A model generated the notes under the pieces. That model was not told where the DNA came from. It saw only the letters and a list, made by a program, of their open reading frames with translations, and ran no database searches. Shown piece by piece: positions 41,556 to 50,069 of a stretch of 64,000 nucleotides of DNA. Position numbers and translations under genes: made by a program. Origin of the DNA: Sphingomonas aracearum (GTDB lineage: Bacteria; Pseudomonadota; Alphaproteobacteria; Sphingomonadales; Sphingomonadaceae); contig NZ_QQNB01000004.1 in NCBI RefSeq assembly GCF_003345355.1, forward strand, positions 80,645 to 144,644, given 5' to 3'. Position 1 is the stretch's first letter. Every line of letters starts with the position of its first letter.

Positions 41556-44519
41556 ATGTCAGCACGCGATCACGTTTTGCTTACCGACGCCGAACGGACC
41601 TTGTTGTTCGGCATACCGACCGCTCCGGATGAGTTGGCCCGTCATTACACGCTTGAAGCCGCCGACCTCGATCTGATCCGCGAGCGCCGTCACGATCGCA
41701 ACCGGTTGGGCACCGCGCTCCAGATCGCATTGTTCCGTCATCCAGGCATGCCGCTTTCCCAGCTGCTCCAGCTTCAGACCCGCGCACCGGCACCGCTCGT
41801 CTTGTTCCTCGCCCGGCAGCTCGGGATTGATCCGACCATCCTGGCCGACTATGCCACCCGCACCCAGACGATGACCGACCACGCCCGCTTCGTCGCGAAA
41901 GCAACGGGCGTGAGGCCGCCCACCCGGGGCGACATCGCCACCATGATCGCCGCGGCCGAACAGGCGGCCGCAGAAACCGATGCGGGTCTGCCGATCGCGA
42001 CCGGGATCGTCGACGCGCTGCGAGCGGCCGATATATGGCTACCAATGCCGTCCACGATCGAGCGGGCGGGCATCGCCGGCCGAGCCCGGGCGCGCAAGAA
42101 GGCTGCGCACATGATGGTTGCCGGTCTGGGTGCCGAACAGATCGCGAAGGTCGACGCGCTGTTCGGCGCGAAAGAAGGAGCGCGGCTTGCCTGGCTGAAG
42201 GCGATCCCAACGGCGAGCAAACCGGAAAGCGTGCGCGGCATCGTCGAGCGCCTACAGGCCGTGCGCGAAATCGGAATCCCGCATGACGCCGGTGCGGGCG
42301 TCCACCCCGCCCGTCGTTACCAGTTCGTGCGCGAAGGGCGACACTCGCCCGCTTACCTGATCGCGCGCTATACCGTGCCGCGGCGGCGTGCGATCCTGAT
42401 CGCGTTGCTGGTGGACCTGGAGGCGCGGCTAATCGACGCCGCGCTGGACATGGCCGACAAGCTGATCGGCGCCATGTTCCGGCGCGCGAAGAACTCGCAA
42501 GGTGCGCGCTACGCCGCATCTTCACGCGACGTCGCCCGTCTCATGCGCCTGTTCCGCACGACCATCGACGCGCTGAGCGATGCGGACGAACAAGGGGCTG
42601 ACCCGATCCAGGCGCTGGAGGACGCGGTTGGCTGGCATGTCCTGTTCAAAGCCCGTACCGCCGTCGCGGCGATCGCCGATATGGTCGAGGAAGATCCGCT
42701 GGTCGCCGCCTGTGATCGCTACGCGAGCCTACGCAAGTTCGCGCCGCAGCTGATCGAGGCGCTGGAGTTTAAGTCGGGTCGTGGCAGTGCCGGCAGCGTG
42801 AAGGCGATCGAGCTGCTGCGCGAGCTGAACAGGTCGGGCAAGCGTGACGTACCCGCGGGCGCACCGATGCCGTTCCGGAAGGAATGGCGCAAGCTGCTGG
42901 TCGGAGACGACGGCAAGATCAATCGCCGCCTCTACGAAACCGCGACCCTGGCGCATGTACGAAACAAGCTGCGCTCGGGTGACCTCTGGGTTGAGCGCTC
43001 GTCCGCCTATCGCCGGTTCGACAGCTATCTGCTGCCAACAACGGCGAGCGCGCCCGTGGTTGCCGGCCTCGGCCTGCCCGCGTCGGCAGACGCCTGGATC
43101 GCGGAACGTGCGGCCGCGCTCGACGACCGGGTGAAGCGGTTCGCCGACCGTCTGACGCGCGGGAAACTGGACGGCGTCAAGCTGGTCGACGGCCGATTGC
43201 AGATCACGCCCATCCGGACGCAGCCAAGCCCGTCGGCCGAGGAGCTGGCGGACACGATCGGAGCGATGATGCCGCGGATCAGGATCACCGAGCTCCTGCA
43301 CGACGTCGCCAGCGAGACCGGGTTCCTCGCCGGGTTCACGAACCTGCGCACCGGCCGCACGAGCGACAACGGCAACGCACTGCTCGCCGCCATCCTGGCG
43401 GACGCCACCAATCTCGGGCTTGCCCGCATGGCGGCCGCGAGCCAGGGCGTGACCCGCGACCAGCTCGTCTGGGCCCGGGACGCCTATGTCCGCGAGGACA
43501 GCTACCGCCAGGCACTCGCCATCCTCATCGACGCGCAGCACCGGCTGCCGATCGCGTCCGTCTGGGGCGACGGAACGAGCTCCAGCTCGGACGGCCAGTT
43601 CTTTCGAGGCGGCAAGCGCCTGGGCGTAGGTGACTTCAACGCCCGCTATGGCGTTGACCCAGGGTTCAGCCTCTACACTCATGTCTCCGACCAGCACGGC
43701 CCCTACCACGTGACGGTGCTATCCGCCTCGATGCACGAAGCACCCTATGTGCTGGACGGCCTGCTCCACCACGGGACATCGCTCGCCATCGCCGAGCACT
43801 ACACCGACACGGGAGGCGCCACCGACCACGTGTTCGCGCTGTGCGCCATGCTGGGGTTCCGGTTCTGCCCTCGGCTGCGTGACTTCCCCGATCGACGTCT
43901 CGCCTCGATCACGGCTCCCGCCACCCACCCCGGCATGGCATCCCTGTTCGGCAAGCGGATCAAAGCCGACGTCATCCGCGAGCACTGGGACGAGGTGCTC
44001 CGCCTCGTCGGCCCGCTCAAGGCTGGGCACGGCGCGCCAGCGACGAGGGTGAGGAAGCTCGCGGCTTACGAGCGCCAGAACCTGGTCGACCTCGCATTGC
44101 AGGAGATCGGCCGGATCGAGCGGACGTTCTTCATGCTCGACTGGCTGGAGAGCCCCGAACTGCGTCGCCGCTGCCAGTCCGGGCTGAACAAGAGCGAGCA
44201 GCGCCATGTGCTGACCCAGGCGATCTGCACGTTTCGCCAGGGCCGGATGATCGACCGCACCCACGAGGCGCTGCAGTATCGCGCATCAGGGCTGAACCTC
44301 GTCATCGCTGCGATCGTCTACTGGAACTCTACCTACATCGCCGACGCGGTGCGGCACCTCCGGACGTCAGGCACCGCCATCGCTCCCGAACTGCTCGCCC
44401 ACACGTCGCCGGTCGGTTGGGAGCACATTGCGTTCTCTGGCGACTTCCTGTGGGATCGCGCTGCCGAACGGGTTCGTCGCAAGCCGCTCAACATCGCCAC
44501 TGACGTTCTCGCCGCCTAA
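41556..44519 (+). CDS. tnpA: Tn3-family transposase TnpA (copy 2, variant patch)
   Basis: 987 residues, identical to copy 1 except for the stretch encoded at about 44009-44050. There GPLKAGHGAPATRVRKL replaces ASLKAGHVAPSTMLRKL. Six base changes in 39 bp all give G or C. The DDE residues and length are unchanged. The altered stretch lies between the second Asp and the Glu and is conserved in the family, so this copy could be impaired, or the changes may be consensus errors. Confidence 0.92.
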   Translation: MSARDHVLLTDAERTLLFGIPTAPDELARHYTLEAADLDLIRERRHDRNRLGTALQIALFRHPGMPLSQLLQLQTRAPAPLVLFLARQLGIDPTILADYATRTQTMTDHARFVAKATGVRPPTRGDIATMIAAAEQAAAETDAGLPIATGIVDALRAADIWLPMPSTIERAGIAGRARARKKAAHMMVAGLGAEQIAKVDALFGAKEGARLAWLKAIPTASKPESVRGIVERLQAVREIGIPHDAGAGVHPARRYQFVREGRHSPAYLIARYTVPRRRAILIALLVDLEARLIDAALDMADKLIGAMFRRAKNSQGARYAASSRDVARLMRLFRTTIDALSDADEQGADPIQALEDAVGWHVLFKARTAVAAIADMVEEDPLVAACDRYASLRKFAPQLIEALEFKSGRGSAGSVKAIELLRELNRSGKRDVPAGAPMPFRKEWRKLLVGDDGKINRRLYETATLAHVRNKLRSGDLWVERSSAYRRFDSYLLPTTASAPVVAGLGLPASADAWIAERAAALDDRVKRFADRLTRGKLDGVKLVDGRLQITPIRTQPSPSAEELADTIGAMMPRIRITELLHDVASETGFLAGFTNLRTGRTSDNGNALLAAILADATNLGLARMAAASQGVTRDQLVWARDAYVREDSYRQALAILIDAQHRLPIASVWGDGTSSSSDGQFFRGGKRLGVGDFNARYGVDPGFSLYTHVSDQHGPYHVTVLSASMHEAPYVLDGLLHHGTSLAIAEHYTDTGGATDHVFALCAMLGFRFCPRLRDFPDRRLASITAPATHPGMASLFGKRIKADVIREHWDEVLRLVGPLKAGHGAPATRVRKLAAYERQNLVDLALQEIGRIERTFFMLDWLESPELRRRCQSGLNKSEQRHVLTQAICTFRQGRMIDRTHEALQYRASGLNLVIAAIVYWNSTYIADAVRHLRTSGTAIAPELLAHTSPVGWEHIAFSGDFLWDRAAERVRRKPLNIATDVLAA

Positions 44520-44523
44520 TCCG

Positions 44524-44561
44524 CTTAGCGTTGTTTAGCGTGGGATCAGCGCCTCGCCCTC
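44524..44561 (-). repeat. Tn3 copy 2 right inverted repeat (38 bp)
   Basis: Identical to 16442-16479. Confidence 0.9.
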
Positions 44562-44566
44562 AATTA

Positions 44567-44944
44567 GTGGGCCAGCGTAAGCCGATTGCGAACAAGACGA
44601 TCCTGATCGTGGAAGACGAAGCCATCCTCAGGTTCGATCTGGTCGACTTCTTCGAACATGCAGGTTGGAAAGTGTTCGAGGCCACGAATGCCGAGAGCGC
44701 CATCGAATTGCTCGATCGTCACAGGGAGATCGGCGCTGTTCTGACGGACGTCAACATGCCTGGGTCGATGGACGGCCTTGCACTCGCTCATCACGTGCGC
44801 GGGCGCTATCCGCCAACCGTCCTGTTCGTGGTGTCGGGCAACGTGCCCCTGGACAGCGAGGATCTGCCGGTCCGAACCGCGTTCATGCCCAAGCCGTTCG
44901 ATCCGCATCGCCTGCTTCGCGAACTGGAGGCGGCAAGTCTGTGA
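44567..44944 (+). CDS. Single-domain response regulator at the Tn3 edge
   Basis: About 125 residues from a GTG at 44567, five bases after the transposon. Complete receiver domain: KTILIVEDEAILRFDLVDF, phospho-acceptor Asp in AVLTDVNMPGSMDG, the conserved Thr/Ser in VVSGN and Lys in FMPKPFD. No output domain. The open frame extends into the Tn3 end, so the native start and promoter may have been displaced. HWE kinases often signal to such stand-alone receivers; a degenerate one is encoded at 61655-62704. Confidence 0.8.
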   Translation: MGQRKPIANKTILIVEDEAILRFDLVDFFEHAGWKVFEATNAESAIELLDRHREIGAVLTDVNMPGSMDGLALAHHVRGRYPPTVLFVVSGNVPLDSEDLPVRTAFMPKPFDPHRLLRELEAASL

Positions 44945-45010
44945 CGGGGGGCTAACCTTAACTGCACAGGACTCCGGCGGAGGAAGGCGTTCACGCCGGT
45001 GCCAGTGCCG

Positions 45011-45688
45011 TCACATCGCCCGCGCCATTTCCCGGTCGATCTGCTGGACCGCGGTGACGAAGGCGAACAGCTTCTGCGGGTCGAGCTGACCACCCGTCCG
45101 GACGCCGGAGCACAGGTCGACACCATAGGGGCGAACCTGCCCGATCGCTTCCGCCACGTTAGCGGCGGTCAGGCCCCCGGCAAGAAACACCGGCTTCTCG
45201 GTCGCACGGACGAAAGCGGCGCTGACCGCCCAGTCATGCGCGCGGCCGGTTCCGCCCAGCTCAGCGACCGGGGCGTTGGGCCTGCCGGAGTCGAGCAGGA
45301 AGGCATGAACGCAAGGCTCATAGGCCGGGATCAGCTGTAGCGCTTCCGGCCCTTCGACGTGGATGACCTGTATCCGGCGGACGTGCGGCTCCAGCGCTGC
45401 CAGCTTGCCCGACTCCGCGGGATCGATGTGCGACACGATCTGGACCGCCGACGGAGCGGTCGCGCGGACATGGGCGGAGATGGCGTCGGCGGTCGTCTCG
45501 GATGTCAGCAGGAAGGTGGCCACCGGCGGTGGCACGAGCGCCGTCACCTCTGCGATCGCCCTGTCGGAGATCGGACCGGGACCAGAGGGCATGCGTGCTA
45601 CCAGCCCCAGCGCATCCGCCCCCGCGGCGATCGCGATCCGCGCTTCATCCGGCGAGGCGATGCAGCAAATCTTTATACGAGTTCTCAT
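45011..45688 (-). CDS. Phosphoribosylanthranilate isomerase (TrpF)-like protein
   Basis: 225 residues from ATG 45688. TIM-barrel TrpF hallmarks: KICCIASPDEARIAIAAGAD with the catalytic Cys, FLLDSGRP with the catalytic Asp, LGGTGRAHDW, FLAGGLTAANV and VDLCSGVRTGG. TrpF converts phosphoribosylanthranilate in tryptophan synthesis. The sequence is divergent (KICC for KICG; no trp genes nearby), so it may be a paralogue with another substrate. Confidence 0.78.
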   Translation of the reverse strand: MRTRIKICCIASPDEARIAIAAGADALGLVARMPSGPGPISDRAIAEVTALVPPPVATFLLTSETTADAISAHVRATAPSAVQIVSHIDPAESGKLAALEPHVRRIQVIHVEGPEALQLIPAYEPCVHAFLLDSGRPNAPVAELGGTGRAHDWAVSAAFVRATEKPVFLAGGLTAANVAEAIGQVRPYGVDLCSGVRTGGQLDPQKLFAFVTAVQQIDREMARAM

Positions 45689-45768
45689 GGGATGGAGACA
45701 TGCCGCCAGGCCGATGCAAGGGCAATGCGCCGGTCCGTGCCGGTTGCCGTCGTGAGGTCGGGCGTCCT

Positions 45769-47331
45769 CTATCGTGGAGCAAGGCGGATCGTGGCCGTGC
45801 CGCGCCCCCATACGGGAAGGTACACGCCTTGCCCCGCCGCCTTCAGCTGGCCCGTGCGCACGTCCGTGATGTGGGCGCGCACGATCAGGTCGCCGATCCG
45901 CTTCTCGTCGATCGCACGGGTGATCTTGGCGAGCAGCTCGTCGAAATCCTTTTCGAAGTTCTGCGTCAGCGCGGCGGACACGGTGCTGGAGATGCCGGGG
46001 GCGTTGACGAGCTTCAGAAGCAGGCTTGTTCGGACCGAGTCGGTCACACCTGCGACGGTGAGATCGTCAAACGCGACACGGCGATCATTGACGGCGTTGC
46101 GCGGCGTGGCGGTAAGCCAGATCGTGCCCCGCGAAGGCTCCCCGCCTTCGGCTGCCGCACTGAAGCGGAGCCCGACCGCGATCTTGCCGCCCGTCGTGCC
46201 GTAGATGGTCACCTGGTAAAACTGCGCGCGCACCGCACCGACACCGGGCACCTCGAAGGGGCGGCGGGAACGCTTCACCAATGCCTTTGCGAGCACCGGC
46301 TCCAGCTGACGATAGTCGGCGATGACGGGTATGGCGAACAGGATGCGGCCGGGTCCAGGCTGCATGCGCGTCATGGCGGGGAGCGGCTGGCGCTGCGGAT
46401 CAGGCGGCCGATCGCCGACAAAGGTCTCCGTCCCCGCCGTCAGCCCCAGCGCCAGGTTCACCCGATTGCGCGAAATAGTGTAGCCTCCGTAGCTCAACTG
46501 TCGGGGAGTGATCCGCATCCACACCGGCGGGTTCGCCCGGTTCAGCTGGACGGAGGTGAACGCCGCGCCCCACACCTGCGCGATCTGCTCGCGCAGCTGC
46601 AATCTGCCGAGCTCCTGCGGCAGAGTGTGCTCCAGGCGCGCGACGACGCCGGCGAGCTTGGCGTCGGCCTTGCTGGTGAACTCGATACGCTGGCCCAGGA
46701 AGTCGACGTGCGGCTCGTCGGTCCAGTCGTAGGCGATCGATACCGTTGCGCGCGGCGACCAGTCGCCGGCGATGTCGAGCCTGGCTACTGCCCGAACGCG
46801 GGCGTCCGCCTCGGCTGTTTCCCGGCTGAGCACGCCTCCCACGTCCCGGGCGCTGATCGCGGCGTGAAGCGGCATGGTGACGGTGATCGTTTTGCCCGAG
46901 CCCTCCAGCACCAACGGCCCTCGGACTACGGTGCCCGTGATGCGGCACCGGATCGCGGGCGTCTTAATTCTCGCAAAGAGGATCTTGACCTTCTTCGGCG
47001 GGACGCAGGTCTGCTCCGGCTTGTCGATTGACCAAAGGCGACGCGGAACCGCCTTTTCGAGAGTTGCCGCCAGCTTGCCCAGGTCCGCGACGATCGGCAC
47101 GTCGATGGTGGAGGTCTGCGGCGGTACGCTGATCGTGTCCTTCGCTCGCGGAGGCGCCTCGCGAGGAGTTCGGTCGCAGCCAGTGAGGATGGCAACGCAG
47201 AGCAGAGCGAACACGATCGAGGCGCGGGAGACGTCGCTTTTGCGCAAGGAAAACCTCGCAATTCGGTCTGCCGCTTCAGATTTCGACTTAACCGGCATTG
47301 GAACGGCTTCAAGAGCCGCCATGTTCATCAT
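45769..47331 (-). CDS. DUF4403-family lipoprotein
   Basis: About 520 residues. The frame is open well upstream, but the region before 47331 is poor coding; ATGs at 47331, 47322 or 47298 (MPVKSKSEAADRIARF) are candidates. A hydrophobic stretch leads into a lipobox IVFALLCVAILTGC, then the DUF4403 body with repeated TULIP-like halves (VPIVADLGKLAATLEKAVP and IPVIADYRQLEPVLAKALV). DUF4403 proteins are lipoproteins of unknown role, with a lipid-binding-like fold. Divergent from the DUF4142 gene. Confidence 0.78.
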   Translation of the reverse strand: MMNMAALEAVPMPVKSKSEAADRIARFSLRKSDVSRASIVFALLCVAILTGCDRTPREAPPRAKDTISVPPQTSTIDVPIVADLGKLAATLEKAVPRRLWSIDKPEQTCVPPKKVKILFARIKTPAIRCRITGTVVRGPLVLEGSGKTITVTMPLHAAISARDVGGVLSRETAEADARVRAVARLDIAGDWSPRATVSIAYDWTDEPHVDFLGQRIEFTSKADAKLAGVVARLEHTLPQELGRLQLREQIAQVWGAAFTSVQLNRANPPVWMRITPRQLSYGGYTISRNRVNLALGLTAGTETFVGDRPPDPQRQPLPAMTRMQPGPGRILFAIPVIADYRQLEPVLAKALVKRSRRPFEVPGVGAVRAQFYQVTIYGTTGGKIAVGLRFSAAAEGGEPSRGTIWLTATPRNAVNDRRVAFDDLTVAGVTDSVRTSLLLKLVNAPGISSTVSAALTQNFEKDFDELLAKITRAIDEKRIGDLIVRAHITDVRTGQLKAAGQGVYLPVWGRGTATIRLAPR

Positions 47332-47399
47332 CGCCGCGTACCTCCAGACGTCCGAGCGGCCACCTCTCCAGCAGAGCGCCGAGGTGCGTCGCAAGAAAG

Positions 47400-47424
47400 G
47401 GAACCGTTCCGTTTCCTTATCGTT
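47400..47424 (+). promoter_or_regulatory. EcfG-type promoter of the DUF4142 gene
   Basis: GGAAC (47400-47404), 16 bp, CGTT (47421-47424): an exact match to the alphaproteobacterial EcfG consensus GGAAC-N16/17-CGTT. The start codon is 50 bp downstream. Confidence 0.82.
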
Positions 47425-47473
47425 CGACCCGTTGATTTCGGTCAATGCCTGACAACACCAACGGAGAACCTCG

Positions 47474-48043
47474 ATGAAGATTGCGATTGTCGCTGCGCTG
47501 CTCACCCTGGCGCCGGTACCAGTGCTGGCGCAGGCCGTTTCGCCCGCCACTTCGGGAACAATGACCAGCGCTGACGTCGGCGTCTCGCCGATCGCGAGCC
47601 AGAGCGGACCCAATTACGTGCTCGCTGCGGCCGATGCGAACCTTTACCAGATCAAGGCCGCGCAGCTTGCCGCGACGCGCGCGCAGAGAGACGACGTCAA
47701 GGCCTATGCAAAGCGCGTGCTGGCGGAAACGCAGAGCAGCCACAAGGCGCTGCTGGCGGCGCTGAAGAATGATCAGCGCACGATCAAGGCGCCGTCCTCG
47801 AGCCTGTCCGCCGACCGCGCTGCCCTCCTCAAGCTGCTCCAGAAGGCGCCCAAGAGCGCCTTTGACAATCTGTATCTGACGCAGTCCGCGCAGGTTCAGC
47901 AGGCCGCCTGGGCCGTGCACAAGGGTTACGCGCAGGACGGGACCGACCCGGCGCTGCAGCAGGTCGCCGGCACCGCGGTCCCGGTGCTGGAAAACGAGCT
48001 CACCACCGGCAAGTCGCTTACTCCCTCCGGGCTTGCAGGATAG
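47474..48043 (+). CDS. Exported DUF4142 protein, general-stress controlled
   Basis: 189 residues with a signal peptide (MKIAIVAALLTLAPVPVLAQA) and a DUF4142 ferritin-like helical domain: YVLAAADANLYQIKAAQLA, KAYAKRVLAETQSSHKALLAAL, FDNLYLTQSAQVQQAAWAVH. Periplasmic; many members are induced by stress, and their function is unknown. A GGAGAACC site precedes the ATG, and an exact EcfG promoter lies 50 bp upstream, placing it in the general stress regulon. Confidence 0.87.
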   Translation: MKIAIVAALLTLAPVPVLAQAVSPATSGTMTSADVGVSPIASQSGPNYVLAAADANLYQIKAAQLAATRAQRDDVKAYAKRVLAETQSSHKALLAALKNDQRTIKAPSSSLSADRAALLKLLQKAPKSAFDNLYLTQSAQVQQAAWAVHKGYAQDGTDPALQQVAGTAVPVLENELTTGKSLTPSGLAG

Positions 48044-48109
48044 GTGATACCCACCGGGCCAGGTCGATGAAGCCCCCTTTAGACCTGGTCCGGTACCTGT
48101 TTATGGCGA

Positions 48110-48628
48110 TTATTGACGGGAGTGCAGCCTGCGGAACTGGTCCCGTGCTTCACCGCGCATGAGATGCTGCATTACGATCCAGTAGCCCGTGACGGCTGTC
48201 TCTCCTGCCGCCTGATACGCGTTCGCCATGTTACGCCTGAGCTCCTCGAACAGCGCGTGCTCGAGCGCACGTCCCTCGTCGGTGAGCGACAGCAGCTTCT
48301 GCCGTCGATCGCGCTCCCCGACACGTCCGCAGACTAGCCCGCGGTCTATCAAATCCCGCATTACCCTGCCGAGCGATTGCTTTGTGACGCAGAGAACGTC
48401 CAGTAGTTCGCTGACTGAGATTTCCGGGTACCTGCCGAGGAAGTACAGGGCGCGGTGATGCGCCCGTCCGAGGGTACGCGTTGCCAGCTCGGCGTCGGCA
48501 TGCGCCAGATGGGATCTGTGGGCAAAGAACATCAGATCCATTCCTCCCCTGATCGCGTCATCACGCAGATACTGGGCAGGAGGCGGCAGAAGCGGAGCCG
48601 TCACGCGGTCGGTGCCCTCCCCTCGCAT
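48110..48628 (-). CDS. MarR-family regulator of the efflux operon
   Basis: 172 residues from ATG 48628 (MRGEGTDRVTAPLL); the frame continues upstream into the outer membrane gene and is not used. The winged-helix core YPEISVSELLDVLCVTKQSLGRVMRDLIDRGLV and wing GERDRRQKLLSLTDEG are typical MarR. Last gene of the emrA-emrB-nodT operon, so the expected role is repression of that operon with release by a toxic ligand. Confidence 0.85.
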   Translation of the reverse strand: MRGEGTDRVTAPLLPPPAQYLRDDAIRGGMDLMFFAHRSHLAHADAELATRTLGRAHHRALYFLGRYPEISVSELLDVLCVTKQSLGRVMRDLIDRGLVCGRVGERDRRQKLLSLTDEGRALEHALFEELRRNMANAYQAAGETAVTGYWIVMQHLMRGEARDQFRRLHSRQ

Positions 48629-48641
48629 CGCTGCAAGACTG

Positions 48642-50069
48642 TCACTGCTGGCTCCATCCAAGTCCCATCGCCTTTTGGAGGGCGATAAAGGCACGATCAA
48701 GTTCGCCGGTCGCTTCCAGCACTGACTGGTCGGCAGCCAGCGCCGCGCGTTCGGCATCGATGGACGTGGTCAGCGGTATCGCTCCCTGTGCATATCGCTG
48801 CCCGGCATAGGTCGCTGACTGTCTGGCACCGTTACGGCTCGCGACAGACGAAAACAGGTTACGGCGCTGATTGCCGAAGCGGGTCAGGCTGGTTTCAGCA
48901 TCAGACAGCGCGCCGAGAACCGCCTTGCGGTATTGTGCTTCCGCCTCGTCTCGGTCAGCCCGCGCCTGCTCGACCCGGGCACGATTACGGCCGAAGTCGA
49001 GAAAGCTCCAGCTGATCCGCGGCAGGAGCAGGCCCGCGACGCTGTCAGGATCAACCACATCGGCGATATTGGGACCACCGAGCCCGATGATCCCCATAAT
49101 GCTGACCGATGGGAACTGCCGGGCGACGTTGACCCCGATCTGCGCGTTCGATGCCGCCAGCTGCCGCTCGGCTGCGCGAATGTCAGGCCGGCGTCGCAGC
49201 ATCGCGGCCGGGTCGCCGATCGCGACAGTTCCTGGGATCATCGGGATCGGGGCAGGAGTGGACAGCAAGGCATCGTGTGTTCCGGGCTCGTCGCCGGTGA
49301 GCAGGGCAAGCTGGTCGAGCGTGGTCGCGATCTGTCCCTCGAGCGGCAACAGCCCGGCCTCCGTGCGGGTCAGCTCGGTCTTCAGCCGAACCACCTCGTC
49401 GCGCGACGATGCACCGCGTTGTTCGCGCTGTTGAAGCAGGGCGAGTGATCGCTGTTGAAGCTGCGCGGAGCGGCGAGCCAGGATCAGGCGCTGCTGAAGT
49501 TCGCGCAGAGTCACATAATTCTGGGCAACCTCCGCCGACAGACGAACCTGCGCATCAGCTTTATTGGCTTCGGCCGCCTGAGCCTGGGCCTCGGCACCTT
49601 CGGCAGCGCGGCGTCGCGCGCCGAACAGATCGATCTCCCACGATGCGTCCAGGCCGGCATTATAGAACTCGGCCCTGATACGATCGGATTGCTCGCCTTG
49701 CGTCGGCAGCGCGAGCGAGCCTGCGGGAAGATCGGCGACGATCGCAGTGCCTGACGCCGACACGGTGGGAAGCTGGTTCGCGCGCTGTTCGCGCAAGCTG
49801 GCGCGCGCCTTGCGGATGCGCGCCTCGGCGATCGCCACGTCCGGATTGGAGGCAAGCGCGCGGTTGACCAGGGTCGTGAGCTGCGGGTCGCCCATGCCTT
49901 CCCACCAGCGTGCGATAGGGAGCTGCGGTGACGTGACTGCCTGATCTGCGCGGCGAAATGTCGATCCGGAGCGCTCCCCACTCGCGACGCCCGGCGGCCC
50001 TCCATAGTTGGGCCCGACGACGCATCCGGTCAGGAGGGCGGGCAGAATGGCCCAGCTGAGTCGCTTCAT
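48642..50069 (-). CDS. NodT-family outer membrane efflux lipoprotein
   Basis: 475 residues. Lipoprotein signal MKRLSWAILPALLTGCVVGPNY with Cys 16, then two repeats of the TolC-like outer membrane factor (ASLREQRANQLPTVSASG; ERQLAASNAQIGVNVARQFPSVS). Provides the outer-membrane exit channel for the EmrAB-like pump encoded by the two genes before it. Its start overlaps the pump stop by one base. Confidence 0.9.
   Translation of the reverse strand: MKRLSWAILPALLTGCVVGPNYGGPPGVASGERSGSTFRRADQAVTSPQLPIARWWEGMGDPQLTTLVNRALASNPDVAIAEARIRKARASLREQRANQLPTVSASGTAIVADLPAGSLALPTQGEQSDRIRAEFYNAGLDASWEIDLFGARRRAAEGAEAQAQAAEANKADAQVRLSAEVAQNYVTLRELQQRLILARRSAQLQQRSLALLQQREQRGASSRDEVVRLKTELTRTEAGLLPLEGQIATTLDQLALLTGDEPGTHDALLSTPAPIPMIPGTVAIGDPAAMLRRRPDIRAAERQLAASNAQIGVNVARQFPSVSIMGIIGLGGPNIADVVDPDSVAGLLLPRISWSFLDFGRNRARVEQARADRDEAEAQYRKAVLGALSDAETSLTRFGNQRRNLFSSVASRNGARQSATYAGQRYAQGAIPLTTSIDAERAALAADQSVLEATGELDRAFIALQKAMGLGWSQQ

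Larger units (their letters stand above)
40005..44561. mobile_element. Tn3-family transposon, copy 2
   Basis: 4557 bp, same orientation and gene content as copy 1. Seven differences were found: one at 40477 and six within 44011-44049. The left flank is TAGCA of the small plasmid; the right flank is AATTA followed by a response-regulator gene. Confidence 0.93.
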
